DNA of 64,000 nt from Paenibacillus profundus (lineage in GTDB: Bacteria; Bacillota; Bacilli; Paenibacillales; Paenibacillaceae), in contig NZ_JAJNBZ010000026.1 in assembly GCF_021369635.1 (NCBI RefSeq), positions 1-64,000 of the forward strand. Direction: 5' to 3'. Positions 1 through 10,678 of the stretch are shown here, one piece after another. The translations under genes and the position numbers were made by a program. The notes under the pieces were generated by a model. The model was given only the letters and a program-made list of their open reading frames with translations, was not told the DNA's origin and did no database searches. How positions within the stretch are numbered: position 1 is the stretch's first letter; each line of letters opens with the position of its first letter.

Positions 1-1
1 A

Positions 2-3000
2 GATTTGAGCCGCAATCCGCTGTTCGATACGATGTTTGCTTTGCAGAATATGGACGACAAGGATCTGGAGCTCGCAGGGCTTCGCTTGAAGCCGTACCCG
101 GCTGAATACAAGGTGGCGAAATTCGACCTGAGCCTGGACGTGGCGGAAGGCGCGGAAGGGATGGCGTGCAGTCTGGAATACGCCACCGCGTTATACCGAC
201 CGGAATCGATAGAAAGAATGGCGAAGCATTTCGGGCGGCTGCTTGAAGCCGTTGCGCACGAGCCGGAGGCGCGGCTGGCTTCGCTCGGCATGCTCACGGA
301 GGAGGAAGAGGAGCAGATTCGGCATGTGTTCAACGATGCGGAGGCAGGGCGTTCGCAGCAGAACACGGTGCCGGAACTGTTCGAGGAGCAGGTGGAGCGC
401 ACGCCGGATCGGATTGCGGTCGTGCATGAGGACAAGCAGCTGACGTACCGGGAGCTGAACGAACGGGCGAACCGGCTGGCGCGCACGCTGCGGGCCGAGG
501 GCGTGAAGCCCGAACAGCTGGTCGGCATCATGGCCGATCGCTCGCTGGAGATGATCGTGGGCATTATGGCCATCTTGAAATCCGGCGGCGCCTATGTGCC
601 GATTGACCCGCAATATCCGGAGGATCGGATTCACTATATGCTGGACAATTCGAACGCGCAAGTGCTGCTGGCCCAGCGCCATCTGCAAGCGCGGGCCGCA
701 TTCTCCGGCAGAAGGATCATGCTGGATGAAGAAGCGTTCTACGGCGCAGACGGTTCCAATCTGGAACGGGTGAATCAGCCGGAGCATCTGAGCTATGTCA
801 TCTATACCTCGGGAACGACGGGCAAGCCGAAAGGGGTCATGATCGAGCACAGACAGATGGCAGTCTTGTCGGCCGCGTGGGAGCGCGAATACGGCTTGCA
901 GGAAGAGAGCATGCGCTGGATGCAATGGGCGAGCTTTTCATTCGACGTCTTCTCGGGAGACCTGATCCGCGCGCTGCTGCATGGGGGAGAACTTATTCTA
1001 TGTCCGGAGGATGCGAGGGCGAACCCGGCTGAAATCTATGAGCTCATTCGCAAGCATCGGATTCAGATGTTCGATGTCACTCCGTCGCTCGTCATTCCGC
1101 TGATGGAATATGTATACGAGAACAAGCTGGACATCAGCAGCATGAAGCTGGCAGTCGTGGGGGCGGATCATTGCCCGAAGGAGGAATTCCAGAAGCTGCT
1201 GGAACGATTCGGTTCGCAAATGAGGATCGTGAACAGCTACGGGGTAACGGAGACGACCATCGATTCCTGCTACTTCGAGCAGGCGAGCACGGAAGGGCTG
1301 CGAACGGTGCCAATTGGCAAACCTCTGCCGGGTGTGACGATGTACATTCTGGATGAACACCATTCTTTGCTGCCGGTCGGAATAACGGGCGAGCTCTATA
1401 TCGGCGGACCTTGCGTAGGCCGGGGCTATTGGAAGCGGCCGGACCTGACGGCGGAGAAATTCGTCGACAATCCGTTCGCTCCGGGCGAGCGAATGTACCG
1501 GACAGGCGACTTGGCCCGGTGGCTGCCGGACGGCAACGTCGAATATTTGGGGCGGATCGACCATCAAGTGAAAATCCGGGGCTACCGGATCGAGATCGGC
1601 GAGGTGGAGACCCAACTACTCAAAACGCCGTTCATCCGTGAAGCGGTTGTCGTCGCGCGGGAAGACGTTAGCGGACAGAAGTCATTGTGCGCGTACTTCG
1701 TCGCCGAACGCGAGCTGACGGTGAGCGAGCTGCGGAGAGCATTGGCCGCAGAACTTCCGGGGTATATGATCCCATCGTATTTCGTCCAACTGGAGCGGCT
1801 GCCATTGACGCCGAACGGCAAAATCGACCGCAAAGCGCTGCCGGCTCCAGAAGGAAGCGCACATACTGGAGCAGAGTTCGTAGCTCCGCGCACGTCGCTG
1901 GAAGCGCAGCTGGCCCGAATCTGGCAAGAGGTGCTGGGTCTGCCGGACGTTAGCGTGAAGGATAATTTCTTCGATTTGGGCGGGCACTCCTTGCGCGCGA
2001 CGACCTTGGCAAGCAAGGTGTTCAAGGAAATGCACATCAATCTGCCGCTGCGGGATGTGTTCAGGTACCCGACGATTGAGGAGCTGGCCGAACTGATAGC
2101 CGGGATGAAAAAGCAGGAATATGCCGTGATCCCGCTGGCTGAGGAAAGAGACGTCTACCCGTTGTCTTCGGCCCAGAAACGCCTGTATATCGTGAGCCAA
2201 TTGGAAGGGGCCGAGCTGAGCTACAACATGCCGGGAGTCATCACCCTCGAAGGACCGCTGGATCGCACTAGATTCGACGGGGCTTTCCAGCAGCTGATTG
2301 CGCGGCACGAGGCGCTGCGCACCGGCTTCGAGATGGTGAACGGAGAACCGATCCAGCGGATACATCGGGATGCGCGCTTGACAGTGGAGTACGTGCAGGC
2401 GGACGAAGAAGAAGCAGAGAAGCTCGTACAGCGCTTTGTCCGCAGCTTCGATCTGAAGCTGCGGCCTCTATTGCGGGTAGGACTTATCGAAATAGAGCGG
2501 GAACGGCATATTCTGATGTTCGATATGCATCATATCATTTCAGATGGCGTTACGATGGGGATATTGGTGGATGAGTTCGCTAGGCTCTATGCGGGCGAGG
2601 ATTTGCCGCCGCTCCGCATTCAGTATAAGGATTATGCGGTATGGCAGCAATCCGAAGATCGCAGCGGGGAGTTGCGGCGTCAGGAAGCGTACTGGCTGGA
2701 GCGTTTACAAGGAGAATTGCCGGTACTAGAGCTGCCGACTGATTATGTGCGCCCCGCTGTTCAAAAATTTGATGGAGACGTCGCGTCATTCACGATCGAT
2801 CCGCATCTGAGCGAACAATTGCGCCGACTGGCGTCAGACACGGGTTCCACCTTGTACATGGTGCTGCTGGCAGCCTACACTACGCTGCTGCATAAGTATA
2901 CGGGACAGGAAGACATCATCGTGGGGACACCGATTGCGGGCAGAAGCCATGGCGATCTCGAGCCGCTCATCGGGATGTTCGTCAACACATTGGCGGTTCG

Positions 3001-5974
3001 CAATTATCCCGCAAGCGAGAAGGCATTTCTGTCGTACCTGGCGGAAGTGAAAGAAACAACCTTGGGCGCCTTCGAGCACCAGGACTATCCATTCGAGGAT
3101 CTGGTAGAAAAGGTGCGCGTATCGCGGGACTTAAGCCGGAATCCACTGTTCGACACGATGTTCAGTCTCGAGAATGCAGAGCAGGGGGGCATCGAAATCG
3201 AAGGCCTCCAATTAAAATCATATCCGAATGAACATATGACGGCCAAATTCGACCTGACTTTCCATGCTGAAGAAGGAGAAGAAGGCATCCTATGCGGCTT
3301 GGTGTATGCAACCGCTTTGTACAAGCGCGATACGGTGGAGCGGATGATGCTGCATTTCAAGCAGTTGCTAGCAGCAATTGCACATGACCCCCGCGCGCAA
3401 CTTTCAACATTGAACATGATGACCGCTCAAGAAAGAGAAGAGATTATCGGGGTGTTCAATGACACGGGGATGAAATATCCGCGCGAGAAGACGATTCAGC
3501 ATCTATTCGAGGAGCAGGTTGAACGGACTCCTGACGCAGCGGCTATTGTGTACGGAGACGAGCGAATGACGTACCGCGAATTGAACGGGCGGGCGAACCG
3601 ATTGGCAAGGACATTACGAACCAAGGGAGTGCAAGCAGATCGCTTGGTAGGTCTTATGGCTGAACGTTCTCTGGAAATGATAGTTGGAATTCTGGCGATT
3701 CTAAAAGCCGGGGGAGCATACGTGCCGATCGACCCGGAATATCCGGAAGAGCGCGTCCGCTACATGCTGGAGGACTCCGGGACCCAAATCATACTGACGC
3801 AACATGAACTGAAGTCGAGAATCCCGGTGCAAGCCTCGTTCGTCCTGTTGGATGACGAACACTCTTACAGTGCGGACGATTCGAATCTGGAACAGAATAA
3901 CGGTCCTGCCGATTTGGCCTACGTCATTTATACGTCGGGGACGACAGGCAAGCCAAAAGGGAATTTGGCGACGCATCGCAACATCGTGCGGGTCGTGCAA
4001 GGCACGAGCTACATTGATTTTAGCGAACGGGACAACGTGCTGCAGTTATCCAATTATGCTTTCGACGGATCGACCTTTGATATGTACGGTGCTTTGTTAA
4101 ATGGAGCCAAGCTGGTCCTCATCCCGCAGGAGACGCTGTTGGAGGTAGGGAAGTTGGCAGGCTTGATCGAACGCGAGCGCATTTCGGTGATGTTCATCAC
4201 AACGGCGTACTTCAACATCCTCATTGACATGAAAGCAGACTGCTTGCGCCATATCCGCACCATACTGTTCGGCGGGGAGCGCGTGTCCATCTCTCACGTC
4301 CGCAAAGCGCTCTATCAGCTAGGACCGGGCAAAATCAAGCATGTGTACGGGCCAACGGAGAGCACGGTATTTGCCACATGCCACGATGTGAATGAAGTGG
4401 CAGAGGATGCCGTGACCGTTCCGATCGGACGCCCGATCAGCAACACGACCATTTATATCGTCAATGCTCAGAACGATCTGCAGCCGATCGGAGTGGCTGG
4501 GGAGCTGTGCATAGCAGGAGACGGACTGGCCCGAGGCTACTTGAACCGTCCCGAATTGACGGCAGCGAAGTTCGTCGACAATCCATTCGCGCCGAGGGAG
4601 CGGATGTACCGGACGGGCGACCTGGCAAGATGGCTGCCGGATGGGACCATCGAGTACGTGGGGCGGATTGACGATCAGGTGAAAATACGCGGCTACCGGA
4701 TTGAGCTTGGCGAGGTAGAAACACATCTATTGAGAGTGGAGCCCATTCAGGAGGCGACCGTGATCGCCCGGGAATCCGACAGCGGTGAGAAGCGGTTATG
4801 CGCCTACTACGTGGCGGAGCGACCGCTGCCGGCCAACGAGCTGAGAGGCATCCTAGCGCAAGATCTTCCAGGGTACATGATTCCGCTGCACTTCGTTCAA
4901 CTGGATCGGATGCCGCTGACACCTAACGGTAAGGTAGACCGCAAGGCGCTGCCTGCGCCTGAGGATCACTTGATGACAGGGACGGAATATGTGGCCCCGC
5001 GCACAACGCAGGAAGCTCAGTTGGCGCAGATCTGGCAGGAGGTGCTGGGCATCGAGAAAATCGGCGTGCAGGACAATTTCTTTGAGTTGGGCGGACACTC
5101 GATTAGCTTGATGCAGCTGATACATCGAATCTACATCGAATTGGGCGCGGAAATCGCTCTCCATAGCGTGTTTCAGCGCCCGACAGTGGAAGCGATGGCC
5201 TATGAGATCGTAAAAGTCGAGTACGAGGAGAAAAGCAGCAGCCAGTTCACGAAATTAAATGAAAATGGTCTTGTAAACGTATTTTGCTTGCCTCCCGGCT
5301 TCGGGTATGGGTTAAGTTACTTGGAACTGGCGAAGCAAATGGAAAACAGCTGCATCCTATACGGAATTGATTTCATTGATGATGCCGAATCTTACGAGGA
5401 CATGCTGGACCGGTATGTGGACGCGGTCGTTGCCATTCAGTCTCAGTCCCCTTATGTGCTGCTCGGATATTCGCTGGGAGGCAATCTGACGTTCGAAATT
5501 GCCAAAGCAATGGAAAAGAGAGGGTACCGCGTATCGGATATTATTATGCTCGACTCCACGCGGAAGCTGGCCGCTCAGACGGTGGACGAGTTCGAAAGCG
5601 ATATCGATCAAATGCTTGAAGCGGTGGGTGAACAGGAGATGCAGCTGCTCAGCAATCCTCTGATTCGTGAACGGGTCAAGCATAAGATGCGCGCGTACTG
5701 GACGTATGGATCTCAGCTCGTGAATACGGGCGCGGTTGAGGCGAATATTCATGCATTGATTGCGGAGGATTCCGATGCAGACAGACCGGATAATGTTACT
5801 TCTGCATTATGGGATGGGGCAACCCGGCAAGCCTATTGCGAGCATCGACTCATTGGTGTCCATGAGGATGTGCTGCTTCCTGGATTCATAGAGCATAACG
5901 TGAAAGTGATTCACGCGGTCGTCCATCAAATCATCGAGCAAACGCGCGGCGTCCACGAGGTGTTATCGCGATAG
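2..5974 (+). CDS. Non-ribosomal peptide synthetase, terminal modules (5' end cut by window)
   Basis: The reading frame is open to the first base, so the gene begins upstream. Domain order from residue 1 (numbered from base 5): tail of a condensation domain (1-90), adenylation A1 (about 115-620; TSGTTGKPKG near 268), carrier protein (GGHSLRA, phosphopantetheine Ser about 662), condensation (HHIISDG at about 841), A2 (about 1160-1640), carrier (GGHSIS, Ser about 1699), thioesterase (GYSLGG, Ser about 1823). Pocket residues aligned by eye to GrsA give DVGDVGSIDK for A1, close to Orn/Lys codes, and DGFFLGVVFK for A2, nearly the known Ile code. No epimerase domain is seen, so the last two residues should be L. 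The enzyme would end a peptide in Lys/Orn-Ile and release or cyclise it. With the two exporters downstream this resembles PbtC of the paenibacterin cluster; that identity is inferred. Confidence 0.95.
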   Translation, partial: DLSRNPLFDTMFALQNMDDKDLELAGLRLKPYPAEYKVAKFDLSLDVAEGAEGMACSLEYATALYRPESIERMAKHFGRLLEAVAHEPEARLASLGMLTEEEEEQIRHVFNDAEAGRSQQNTVPELFEEQVERTPDRIAVVHEDKQLTYRELNERANRLARTLRAEGVKPEQLVGIMADRSLEMIVGIMAILKSGGAYVPIDPQYPEDRIHYMLDNSNAQVLLAQRHLQARAAFSGRRIMLDEEAFYGADGSNLERVNQPEHLSYVIYTSGTTGKPKGVMIEHRQMAVLSAAWEREYGLQEESMRWMQWASFSFDVFSGDLIRALLHGGELILCPEDARANPAEIYELIRKHRIQMFDVTPSLVIPLMEYVYENKLDISSMKLAVVGADHCPKEEFQKLLERFGSQMRIVNSYGVTETTIDSCYFEQASTEGLRTVPIGKPLPGVTMYILDEHHSLLPVGITGELYIGGPCVGRGYWKRPDLTAEKFVDNPFAPGERMYRTGDLARWLPDGNVEYLGRIDHQVKIRGYRIEIGEVETQLLKTPFIREAVVVAREDVSGQKSLCAYFVAERELTVSELRRALAAELPGYMIPSYFVQLERLPLTPNGKIDRKALPAPEGSAHTGAEFVAPRTSLEAQLARIWQEVLGLPDVSVKDNFFDLGGHSLRATTLASKVFKEMHINLPLRDVFRYPTIEELAELIAGMKKQEYAVIPLAEERDVYPLSSAQKRLYIVSQLEGAELSYNMPGVITLEGPLDRTRFDGAFQQLIARHEALRTGFEMVNGEPIQRIHRDARLTVEYVQADEEEAEKLVQRFVRSFDLKLRPLLRVGLIEIERERHILMFDMHHIISDGVTMGILVDEFARLYAGEDLPPLRIQYKDYAVWQQSEDRSGELRRQEAYWLERLQGELPVLELPTDYVRPAVQKFDGDVASFTIDPHLSEQLRRLASDTGSTLYMVLLAAYTTLLHKYTGQEDIIVGTPIAGRSHGDLEPLIGMFVNTLAVRNYPASEKAFLSYLAEVKETTLGAFEHQDYPFEDLVEKVRVSRDLSRNPLFDTMFSLENAEQGGIEIEGLQLKSYPNEHMTAKFDLTFHAEEGEEGILCGLVYATALYKRDTVERMMLHFKQLLAAIAHDPRAQLSTLNMMTAQEREEIIGVFNDTGMKYPREKTIQHLFEEQVERTPDAAAIVYGDERMTYRELNGRANRLARTLRTKGVQADRLVGLMAERSLEMIVGILAILKAGGAYVPIDPEYPEERVRYMLEDSGTQIILTQHELKSRIPVQASFVLLDDEHSYSADDSNLEQNNGPADLAYVIYTSGTTGKPKGNLATHRNIVRVVQGTSYIDFSERDNVLQLSNYAFDGSTFDMYGALLNGAKLVLIPQETLLEVGKLAGLIERERISVMFITTAYFNILIDMKADCLRHIRTILFGGERVSISHVRKALYQLGPGKIKHVYGPTESTVFATCHDVNEVAEDAVTVPIGRPISNTTIYIVNAQNDLQPIGVAGELCIAGDGLARGYLNRPELTAAKFVDNPFAPRERMYRTGDLARWLPDGTIEYVGRIDDQVKIRGYRIELGEVETHLLRVEPIQEATVIARESDSGEKRLCAYYVAERPLPANELRGILAQDLPGYMIPLHFVQLDRMPLTPNGKVDRKALPAPEDHLMTGTEYVAPRTTQEAQLAQIWQEVLGIEKIGVQDNFFELGGHSISLMQLIHRIYIELGAEIALHSVFQRPTVEAMAYEIVKVEYEEKSSSQFTKLNENGLVNVFCLPPGFGYGLSYLELAKQMENSCILYGIDFIDDAESYEDMLDRYVDAVVAIQSQSPYVLLGYSLGGNLTFEIAKAMEKRGYRVSDIIMLDSTRKLAAQTVDEFESDIDQMLEAVGEQEMQLLSNPLIRERVKHKMRAYWTYGSQLVNTGAVEANIHALIAEDSDADRPDNVTSALWDGATRQAYCEHRLIGVHEDVLLPGFIEHNVKVIHAVVHQIIEQTRGVHEVLSR

Positions 5975-6111
5975 CAGCGATGTTGCTTGTACAACGTAAC
6001 CTATAATACATGTCATCCTCATATACCGCCTGCACACATGCGCATGTTGATGATGCAGGCGGTTCGTTGGGGAGTTCCGTCACGACTATGGTTTAAAGGG
6101 GAGACAAATGA

Positions 6112-7902
6112 GTGGCACTGCGAAAACGAAAAGATGTGTTGACCCTATGGAAATCAGCCCGCTGGTTATCGTCATTCGTGAAACCCCATATGGGCTGGAT
6201 GATCGTCGGAATCATCTCTGCTGTTGCGGCCGCGATTATTGAGATATGGACCGGCAGCTTAATCGAACAATTAACGACCAATGCCGGCAACGGGGACGGG
6301 CAGTTGGTCGCCCGCATTGTATATACCGTATTTATCGTCATTGCAATTGGAGTTCCCGCGAAATATTTCATGGTGTACGGCATCGAAAAAAGCAGCGCTC
6401 AAGCCATGAGGGACCTTCGCAACCAGATGATGAAGCACATCGGCAAATTGCCTGTTCATTATTTGGAAAAGAAACACTCGGGCGATATGGTGTCAAGGGT
6501 GACTAATGACCTCCAGATCATCAATCAATTTATGATTCGCGATGTGGCGGAATGGTTTTATCATCCCCTGCTTTTTATTGGCTGCTTTGGCTACTTGCTG
6601 TGGATCCGATGGGAGCTTGTGCTGCTCAGCTTGTTGCTTGTTCCCGTTTCCTTGTTCGTCTCGCAATGGGTAGGCAAGCAGCTGCAGCGCCTCACGGAAG
6701 AAGCACAGGAAAACATGGGCCAGATGAATGTCATTTTACAGGATACATTGAGTGGCATGCCGCTGGTCAAAAGCTATTTGCTGCAGGGAATCCTGTTCCG
6801 ATCGTATCAATCCCTGCTTCTGCTGACGCTGAAAAAGAGGTTGGCCGTAAATAAACGCGAGGCGATAGTCACTCCCGTGCTGTTCACGCTCATGATCAGT
6901 CCGATCGTATTCGCTATTCTATACGGAAGTTATTTGATATCGAAAGGATTGTTCAGCACGGGAGAGCTGATTGCCTTTCTTTACTTGCTGAATTTGTGTT
7001 TGGAGCCATTGCAGAACATCCCGACGCTCATTACGAATACGTTTGAGATGACCGGAGCTTTAAAACGAGCGGCCCAAATCATGAATCAACCCATCGAGAA
7101 TGAAGAGGGACATTGCATTGTGAGAACTGATCAGCCTCCCATCGCGTTTCACAACGTCAATTTCGCATACGAGAATAGCGGTTCCCCTCTGCTGCGCAAT
7201 CTGAGCTTCACGGTAGCGGAAGGGCAGACTGTAGCGTTGGTGGGAGCCAGCGGCGGGGGGAAGAGCACCGTGATAAAGCTGCTCTGCGGATTTTATCCAC
7301 TGCAGGCTGATGGCGGGAAGATCGATGTATTTGGCCAATCGATCCGCGACTGCAATCCGAAGGAGCTGCGTTCCCATTTGTCGGTCGTTACCCAAGATTC
7401 CTATTTGTTCAGCGGGACGATTGCAGATAATATTGCTTACGGGCGGGAGAATGCCTCGATGGATGAAGTGATCGAAGCTGCAAAATCAGCCAACGCGCAC
7501 TCCTTTATTATGGAGCTGCCGGAAGGATATCAGACTGACGTGGGGGAACGGGGAGCGCTGCTATCCGGCGGGCAGCGTCAGCGTATCACCATTGCGCGCG
7601 CACTGCTCAAGGATGCCCCCATCCTGCTGTTGGACGAGCCCACTTCCGCATTGGACACGGAGTCTGAATCATTGGTTCAGGAAGCGTTGAACGTTCTTAT
7701 GAAGGAGAGAACGACCATCGTCATTGCGCATCGGCTGTCTACTATTCAGAATGCGGATGAGATCTGGGTCATGGAGGACGGACGGATCGAAGAGGCAGGG
7801 AATCATGCGAAGCTGCTGGAGAAAAAGGGCTCTTATGCCCGTTTGTACCATCAGGAATTCGAAACGGATCGAATGGGAAGCAAGGAGGTGGCCTATACGT
7901 GA
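6112..7902 (+). CDS. ABC exporter half-transporter (TMD-NBD), peptide export/self-protection
   Basis: A 596-residue fused permease/ATPase of the B-type exporter class. Residues 1-310 carry six hydrophobic helices; the nucleotide-binding domain follows with Walker A GASGGGKST, signature LSGGQ, Walker B ILLLDEPTSALD and H-loop IAHRLST, all intact. The GTG start at 6112 has AAAGGGGAG 8-9 bases upstream; an ATG at 6108 is in another frame. It lies 137 bases after the NRPS and its stop overlaps the next ABC gene by 4 bases, so the two half-transporters are probably translationally coupled and form a heterodimer. Position next to the peptide synthetase argues for export of its product, as with PbtD/PbtE in paenibacterin clusters (inference). 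Confidence 0.93.
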   Translation: MALRKRKDVLTLWKSARWLSSFVKPHMGWMIVGIISAVAAAIIEIWTGSLIEQLTTNAGNGDGQLVARIVYTVFIVIAIGVPAKYFMVYGIEKSSAQAMRDLRNQMMKHIGKLPVHYLEKKHSGDMVSRVTNDLQIINQFMIRDVAEWFYHPLLFIGCFGYLLWIRWELVLLSLLLVPVSLFVSQWVGKQLQRLTEEAQENMGQMNVILQDTLSGMPLVKSYLLQGILFRSYQSLLLLTLKKRLAVNKREAIVTPVLFTLMISPIVFAILYGSYLISKGLFSTGELIAFLYLLNLCLEPLQNIPTLITNTFEMTGALKRAAQIMNQPIENEEGHCIVRTDQPPIAFHNVNFAYENSGSPLLRNLSFTVAEGQTVALVGASGGGKSTVIKLLCGFYPLQADGGKIDVFGQSIRDCNPKELRSHLSVVTQDSYLFSGTIADNIAYGRENASMDEVIEAAKSANAHSFIMELPEGYQTDVGERGALLSGGQRQRITIARALLKDAPILLLDEPTSALDTESESLVQEALNVLMKERTTIVIAHRLSTIQNADEIWVMEDGRIEEAGNHAKLLEKKGSYARLYHQEFETDRMGSKEVAYT

Positions 7903-9662
7903 AAACCGCCGGGATGTTAGCTTATGTGAAGGAAATCAAGTATATGATGGACTTTATGAGCACACGACGCAAAGTTGAGTATTATGTTGGCATGATTGCA
8001 GGCGGGCTCGTTAACACCTTGTTTATCCTGTCATTCACCTTGGTTGTCCAGAGTTTAGTAGATTTTGCAGGGTCAAGAGATACTTCCCTTATGTTTCAGG
8101 CGCTATATATTTTGGGAGGCTCCATCTTGCTGTTGAACCTGACTTCACCCGGATTCACTTATTTGTTTCGTCGCAGCGTGGAACTGACGATCGTCGACAT
8201 CAGGGAACGTCTCTATCATAAGCTGTGCAAGCTTCGGGCCGATCATTTGGAGCGGACGCATAATGGAGATTTCCTATCACGGATAAATAACGATGTATCC
8301 ACCCTGGAAGTGACGTATTGCGGAATCTTTTTTGCTCTGCTGCTGGATATCATGATTAGCATTGGATCCATCATTATGATGTTTATCATTCATTGGCAGT
8401 TTGCTTGCGCTTCCCTTTTGATTTTGCTCGTTTCCTTTTATATAAGCACGCGTTTTGTGCGCTCCGTTCGCGCGATGTATGATCAATCTCTTCATTCTAT
8501 AGCCAAGCTGACAGAGAAATTTTCAGACTTTATCGCGGGCATCCAGCTTGTGAAATTGTTCCACATTAGTCCGGTATATGCTCAGTATGGAGCCATGAAC
8601 GAGAAGCTGACGCAGCTTTCCCGCCGCATCGCCCACAAAAAAGGCGTACTGGCAGCCGTCAATCATTTTGTAAGCTACATTACATTTTGCGGAATCATTG
8701 TCATTGGCAGCTTGCTGTATAGCTATGGCATCATTGGCATGGGGGCCGTTGCAGCCCTGGCCGTCTTGCAAATTCATTTGACGCATTCCTTCATGAACAT
8801 TGGAACAACCATGTCTTTGATTCAAAATTCGTTGGCAGGAGCGCAGCGGATTCAAGAAATGCTGGAGGAGCAGGAGGAGCCGCAACGGATCGGCTCTGTG
8901 GCAAGCGACCGTGATTCGGAGGCAATGGTGGAATTCGATTGCGTTGAGTTTGCCTATCAATCCGACAGCCCGGTGCTGTGCAATTTGTCCCTGCAAGTGC
9001 TCCCCGGGCAAGTGGCGGCTGTTGTGGGTGCAAGCGGCAGCGGCAAAAGCACCTTGATTAAATTGTTGCTGGGCTTCTATCCCGTTGACAGCGGCGAGAT
9101 CTTAATCCAAGGCAAGTCGTTCGGACATTATACCTTGGAAGAGATTCGTCAACGGATTGCTTATGTGCCGCAAGAAGCTTTCTTGTTCAGCGGAACGATT
9201 GAAGACAACATCCGTTATGGCAATCCGCAAGCTTCACAGGAGGAAGTGATTGCCGCGGCTCAGGCTGCTTATGCCCACAATTTTATTCAGGAATTGCCCG
9301 AGCAATACCAGACGCAAGTGGGTGAGCGCGGAGCGTCTTTGTCCGGCGGACAGCGGCAGCGGATTGCGATTGCCCGGGCATTGCTCAAAAATGCTCCGAT
9401 ATTGCTGCTCGATGAGGCAACATCGGCATTGGATGCCGAATCAGAGTACTGGGTACAGCAAGCCTTGAATCAATTGATGAAAGGCCGCACGACCATTCTG
9501 ATTGCCCACCGCTTGAGCACCGTTGAGAATGCCGATGTGATATTTGTCATCCAACAAGGATCAGTTGTGGAACAAGGCACCCATCAGAGCTTGCTTGCAT
9601 GCAGATCCTACTATGCAGGTATGTATGGACAGTCTGGCCTGGCTCTTGCCGAACAAGCTTGA
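7899..9662 (+). CDS. ABC exporter half-transporter, partner of the preceding gene
   Basis: A 587-residue TMD-NBD protein with six predicted membrane helices in the first 310 residues, Walker A GASGSGKST, signature LSGGQ, Walker B LLLDEATSALD and H-loop IAHRLST. GTG start at 7899 inside the GTGA overlap with the upstream stop, preceded by AAGGAGGTG at 7882-7890. The two ABC proteins are related but clearly distinct; both keep a Glu or Glu-equivalent after Walker B, so both ATP sites look catalytic. Last gene of the NRPS operon: a strong hairpin follows at 9755. Substrate is inferred from context only. Confidence 0.93.
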   Translation: MKTAGMLAYVKEIKYMMDFMSTRRKVEYYVGMIAGGLVNTLFILSFTLVVQSLVDFAGSRDTSLMFQALYILGGSILLLNLTSPGFTYLFRRSVELTIVDIRERLYHKLCKLRADHLERTHNGDFLSRINNDVSTLEVTYCGIFFALLLDIMISIGSIIMMFIIHWQFACASLLILLVSFYISTRFVRSVRAMYDQSLHSIAKLTEKFSDFIAGIQLVKLFHISPVYAQYGAMNEKLTQLSRRIAHKKGVLAAVNHFVSYITFCGIIVIGSLLYSYGIIGMGAVAALAVLQIHLTHSFMNIGTTMSLIQNSLAGAQRIQEMLEEQEEPQRIGSVASDRDSEAMVEFDCVEFAYQSDSPVLCNLSLQVLPGQVAAVVGASGSGKSTLIKLLLGFYPVDSGEILIQGKSFGHYTLEEIRQRIAYVPQEAFLFSGTIEDNIRYGNPQASQEEVIAAAQAAYAHNFIQELPEQYQTQVGERGASLSGGQRQRIAIARALLKNAPILLLDEATSALDAESEYWVQQALNQLMKGRTTILIAHRLSTVENADVIFVIQQGSVVEQGTHQSLLACRSYYAGMYGQSGLALAEQA

Positions 9663-9754
9663 CAGAAATTTGACAATGCGGATCATTTTTATATACGATC
9701 CCAGCCATCCATGGAAATACTTCAGGCCAAGTGGACGTATGGTTTCACACTCTG

Positions 9755-9785
9755 GGGAGCTCATCATGAGCTCCCTATTATTTTT
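9755..9785 (+). terminator. Rho-independent terminator of the NRPS/ABC operon
   Basis: GGGAGCTCAT (9755-9764) pairs perfectly with ATGAGCTCCC (9766-9775) and is followed by TATTATTTTT. The rest of 9663-9913 shows no gene. Confidence 0.75.
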
Positions 9786-9913
9786 GTGATTTGTGCTGAC
9801 ACCTCGACAAGTAAGAGAGGAACTATGCCGTATATCCAGATATTAAAGACTTGGATCTTTTTTATTGAAAAAATGGGGGTGGTGAACCGGTTCTATTTTT
9901 AGGGGATTAGATG

Positions 9914-10678
9914 CTACCTAGCGTTAAATCCACCATCTATGTTTAAAATGGAACCTGTGGTAAAAGATGCTTCATCCGAACACAACCAGACGATACCGTT
10001 GGCGATTTCTTGAGGATACCCCATACGCATCATCGGATGCATACGATTAATCATATCTTCATTAAAGGTGCCGTGGTCAATGGATTTCGCGATGATATCC
10101 GTCTTAATGGCCCCTGGGGCTACCGCATTCACTCGAATATTATTGGTTGCGTATTCAAGAGCTGCAGTCTTAGTCAGACCGACGACTGCGTGTTTGGTTG
10201 CCGTATAGGGACCTGTGTAAGGCATACCATGCAGACCTGCAATAGAAGCCAGATTGACAATGGCCCCTCCTTGGTCTTGCTGTAACATTTGTTGAATTCC
10301 ATATTTCATGCCATAGAAAACACCCATCACATTCGTCTGCAGCATCTGCTGAAAGTTATTTCCGTCTGCCTGGGCAAGCGGCACAGTTTCTAAGCTGATC
10401 CCGGCATTATTGACTAGAATATTCAATTTCCCGTACTGAGAAACCGTTGTTTCTATTAATTTCTGAACTTCTTCTTCCTTGTTGACATCGCAAAGGACAA
10501 ACAAAGCATCTCCACCCTGAGCAACGATTTCCTCCATGACTTCATTCCCTGATTCAGCCCGACGACCGCTGATGACGACCTGCGCGCCCTTACGTGCCAG
10601 TGTCATAGCTGTCGCTTTCCCGATTCCTCCTGTTGCGCCTGTAATTAATGCTACTTTGTTTTTTATCGTGTCTGTCAT
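9914..10678 (-). CDS. Short-chain dehydrogenase/reductase (SDR)
   Basis: A 254-residue classical SDR. The N-terminal Rossmann motif TGATGGIG, the NNAG motif, and the catalytic Ser/Tyr/Lys (S in NLASIAG, YTATK) are all present; it ends in the usual IDGGF. It would oxidise or reduce an alcohol/ketone with NAD(P)(H); the substrate is unknown. I start it at the ATG at 10678, which has GAGAGGGG about 8 bases upstream; an in-frame extension to 10726 would run through that ribosome site. It is transcribed divergently from a TetR regulator gene, which is its probable repressor. Confidence 0.9.
   Translation of the reverse strand: MTDTIKNKVALITGATGGIGKATAMTLARKGAQVVISGRRAESGNEVMEEIVAQGGDALFVLCDVNKEEEVQKLIETTVSQYGKLNILVNNAGISLETVPLAQADGNNFQQMLQTNVMGVFYGMKYGIQQMLQQDQGGAIVNLASIAGLHGMPYTGPYTATKHAVVGLTKTAALEYATNNIRVNAVAPGAIKTDIIAKSIDHGTFNEDMINRMHPMMRMGYPQEIANGIVWLCSDEASFTTGSILNIDGGFNAR

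Noticed and set aside
191-925. Long minus-strand ORF inside the NRPS gene (244 codons)
   Set aside because: Opposite-strand shadow of a GC-rich NRPS frame; Arg/Leu/His-rich composition without any fold, no RBS.
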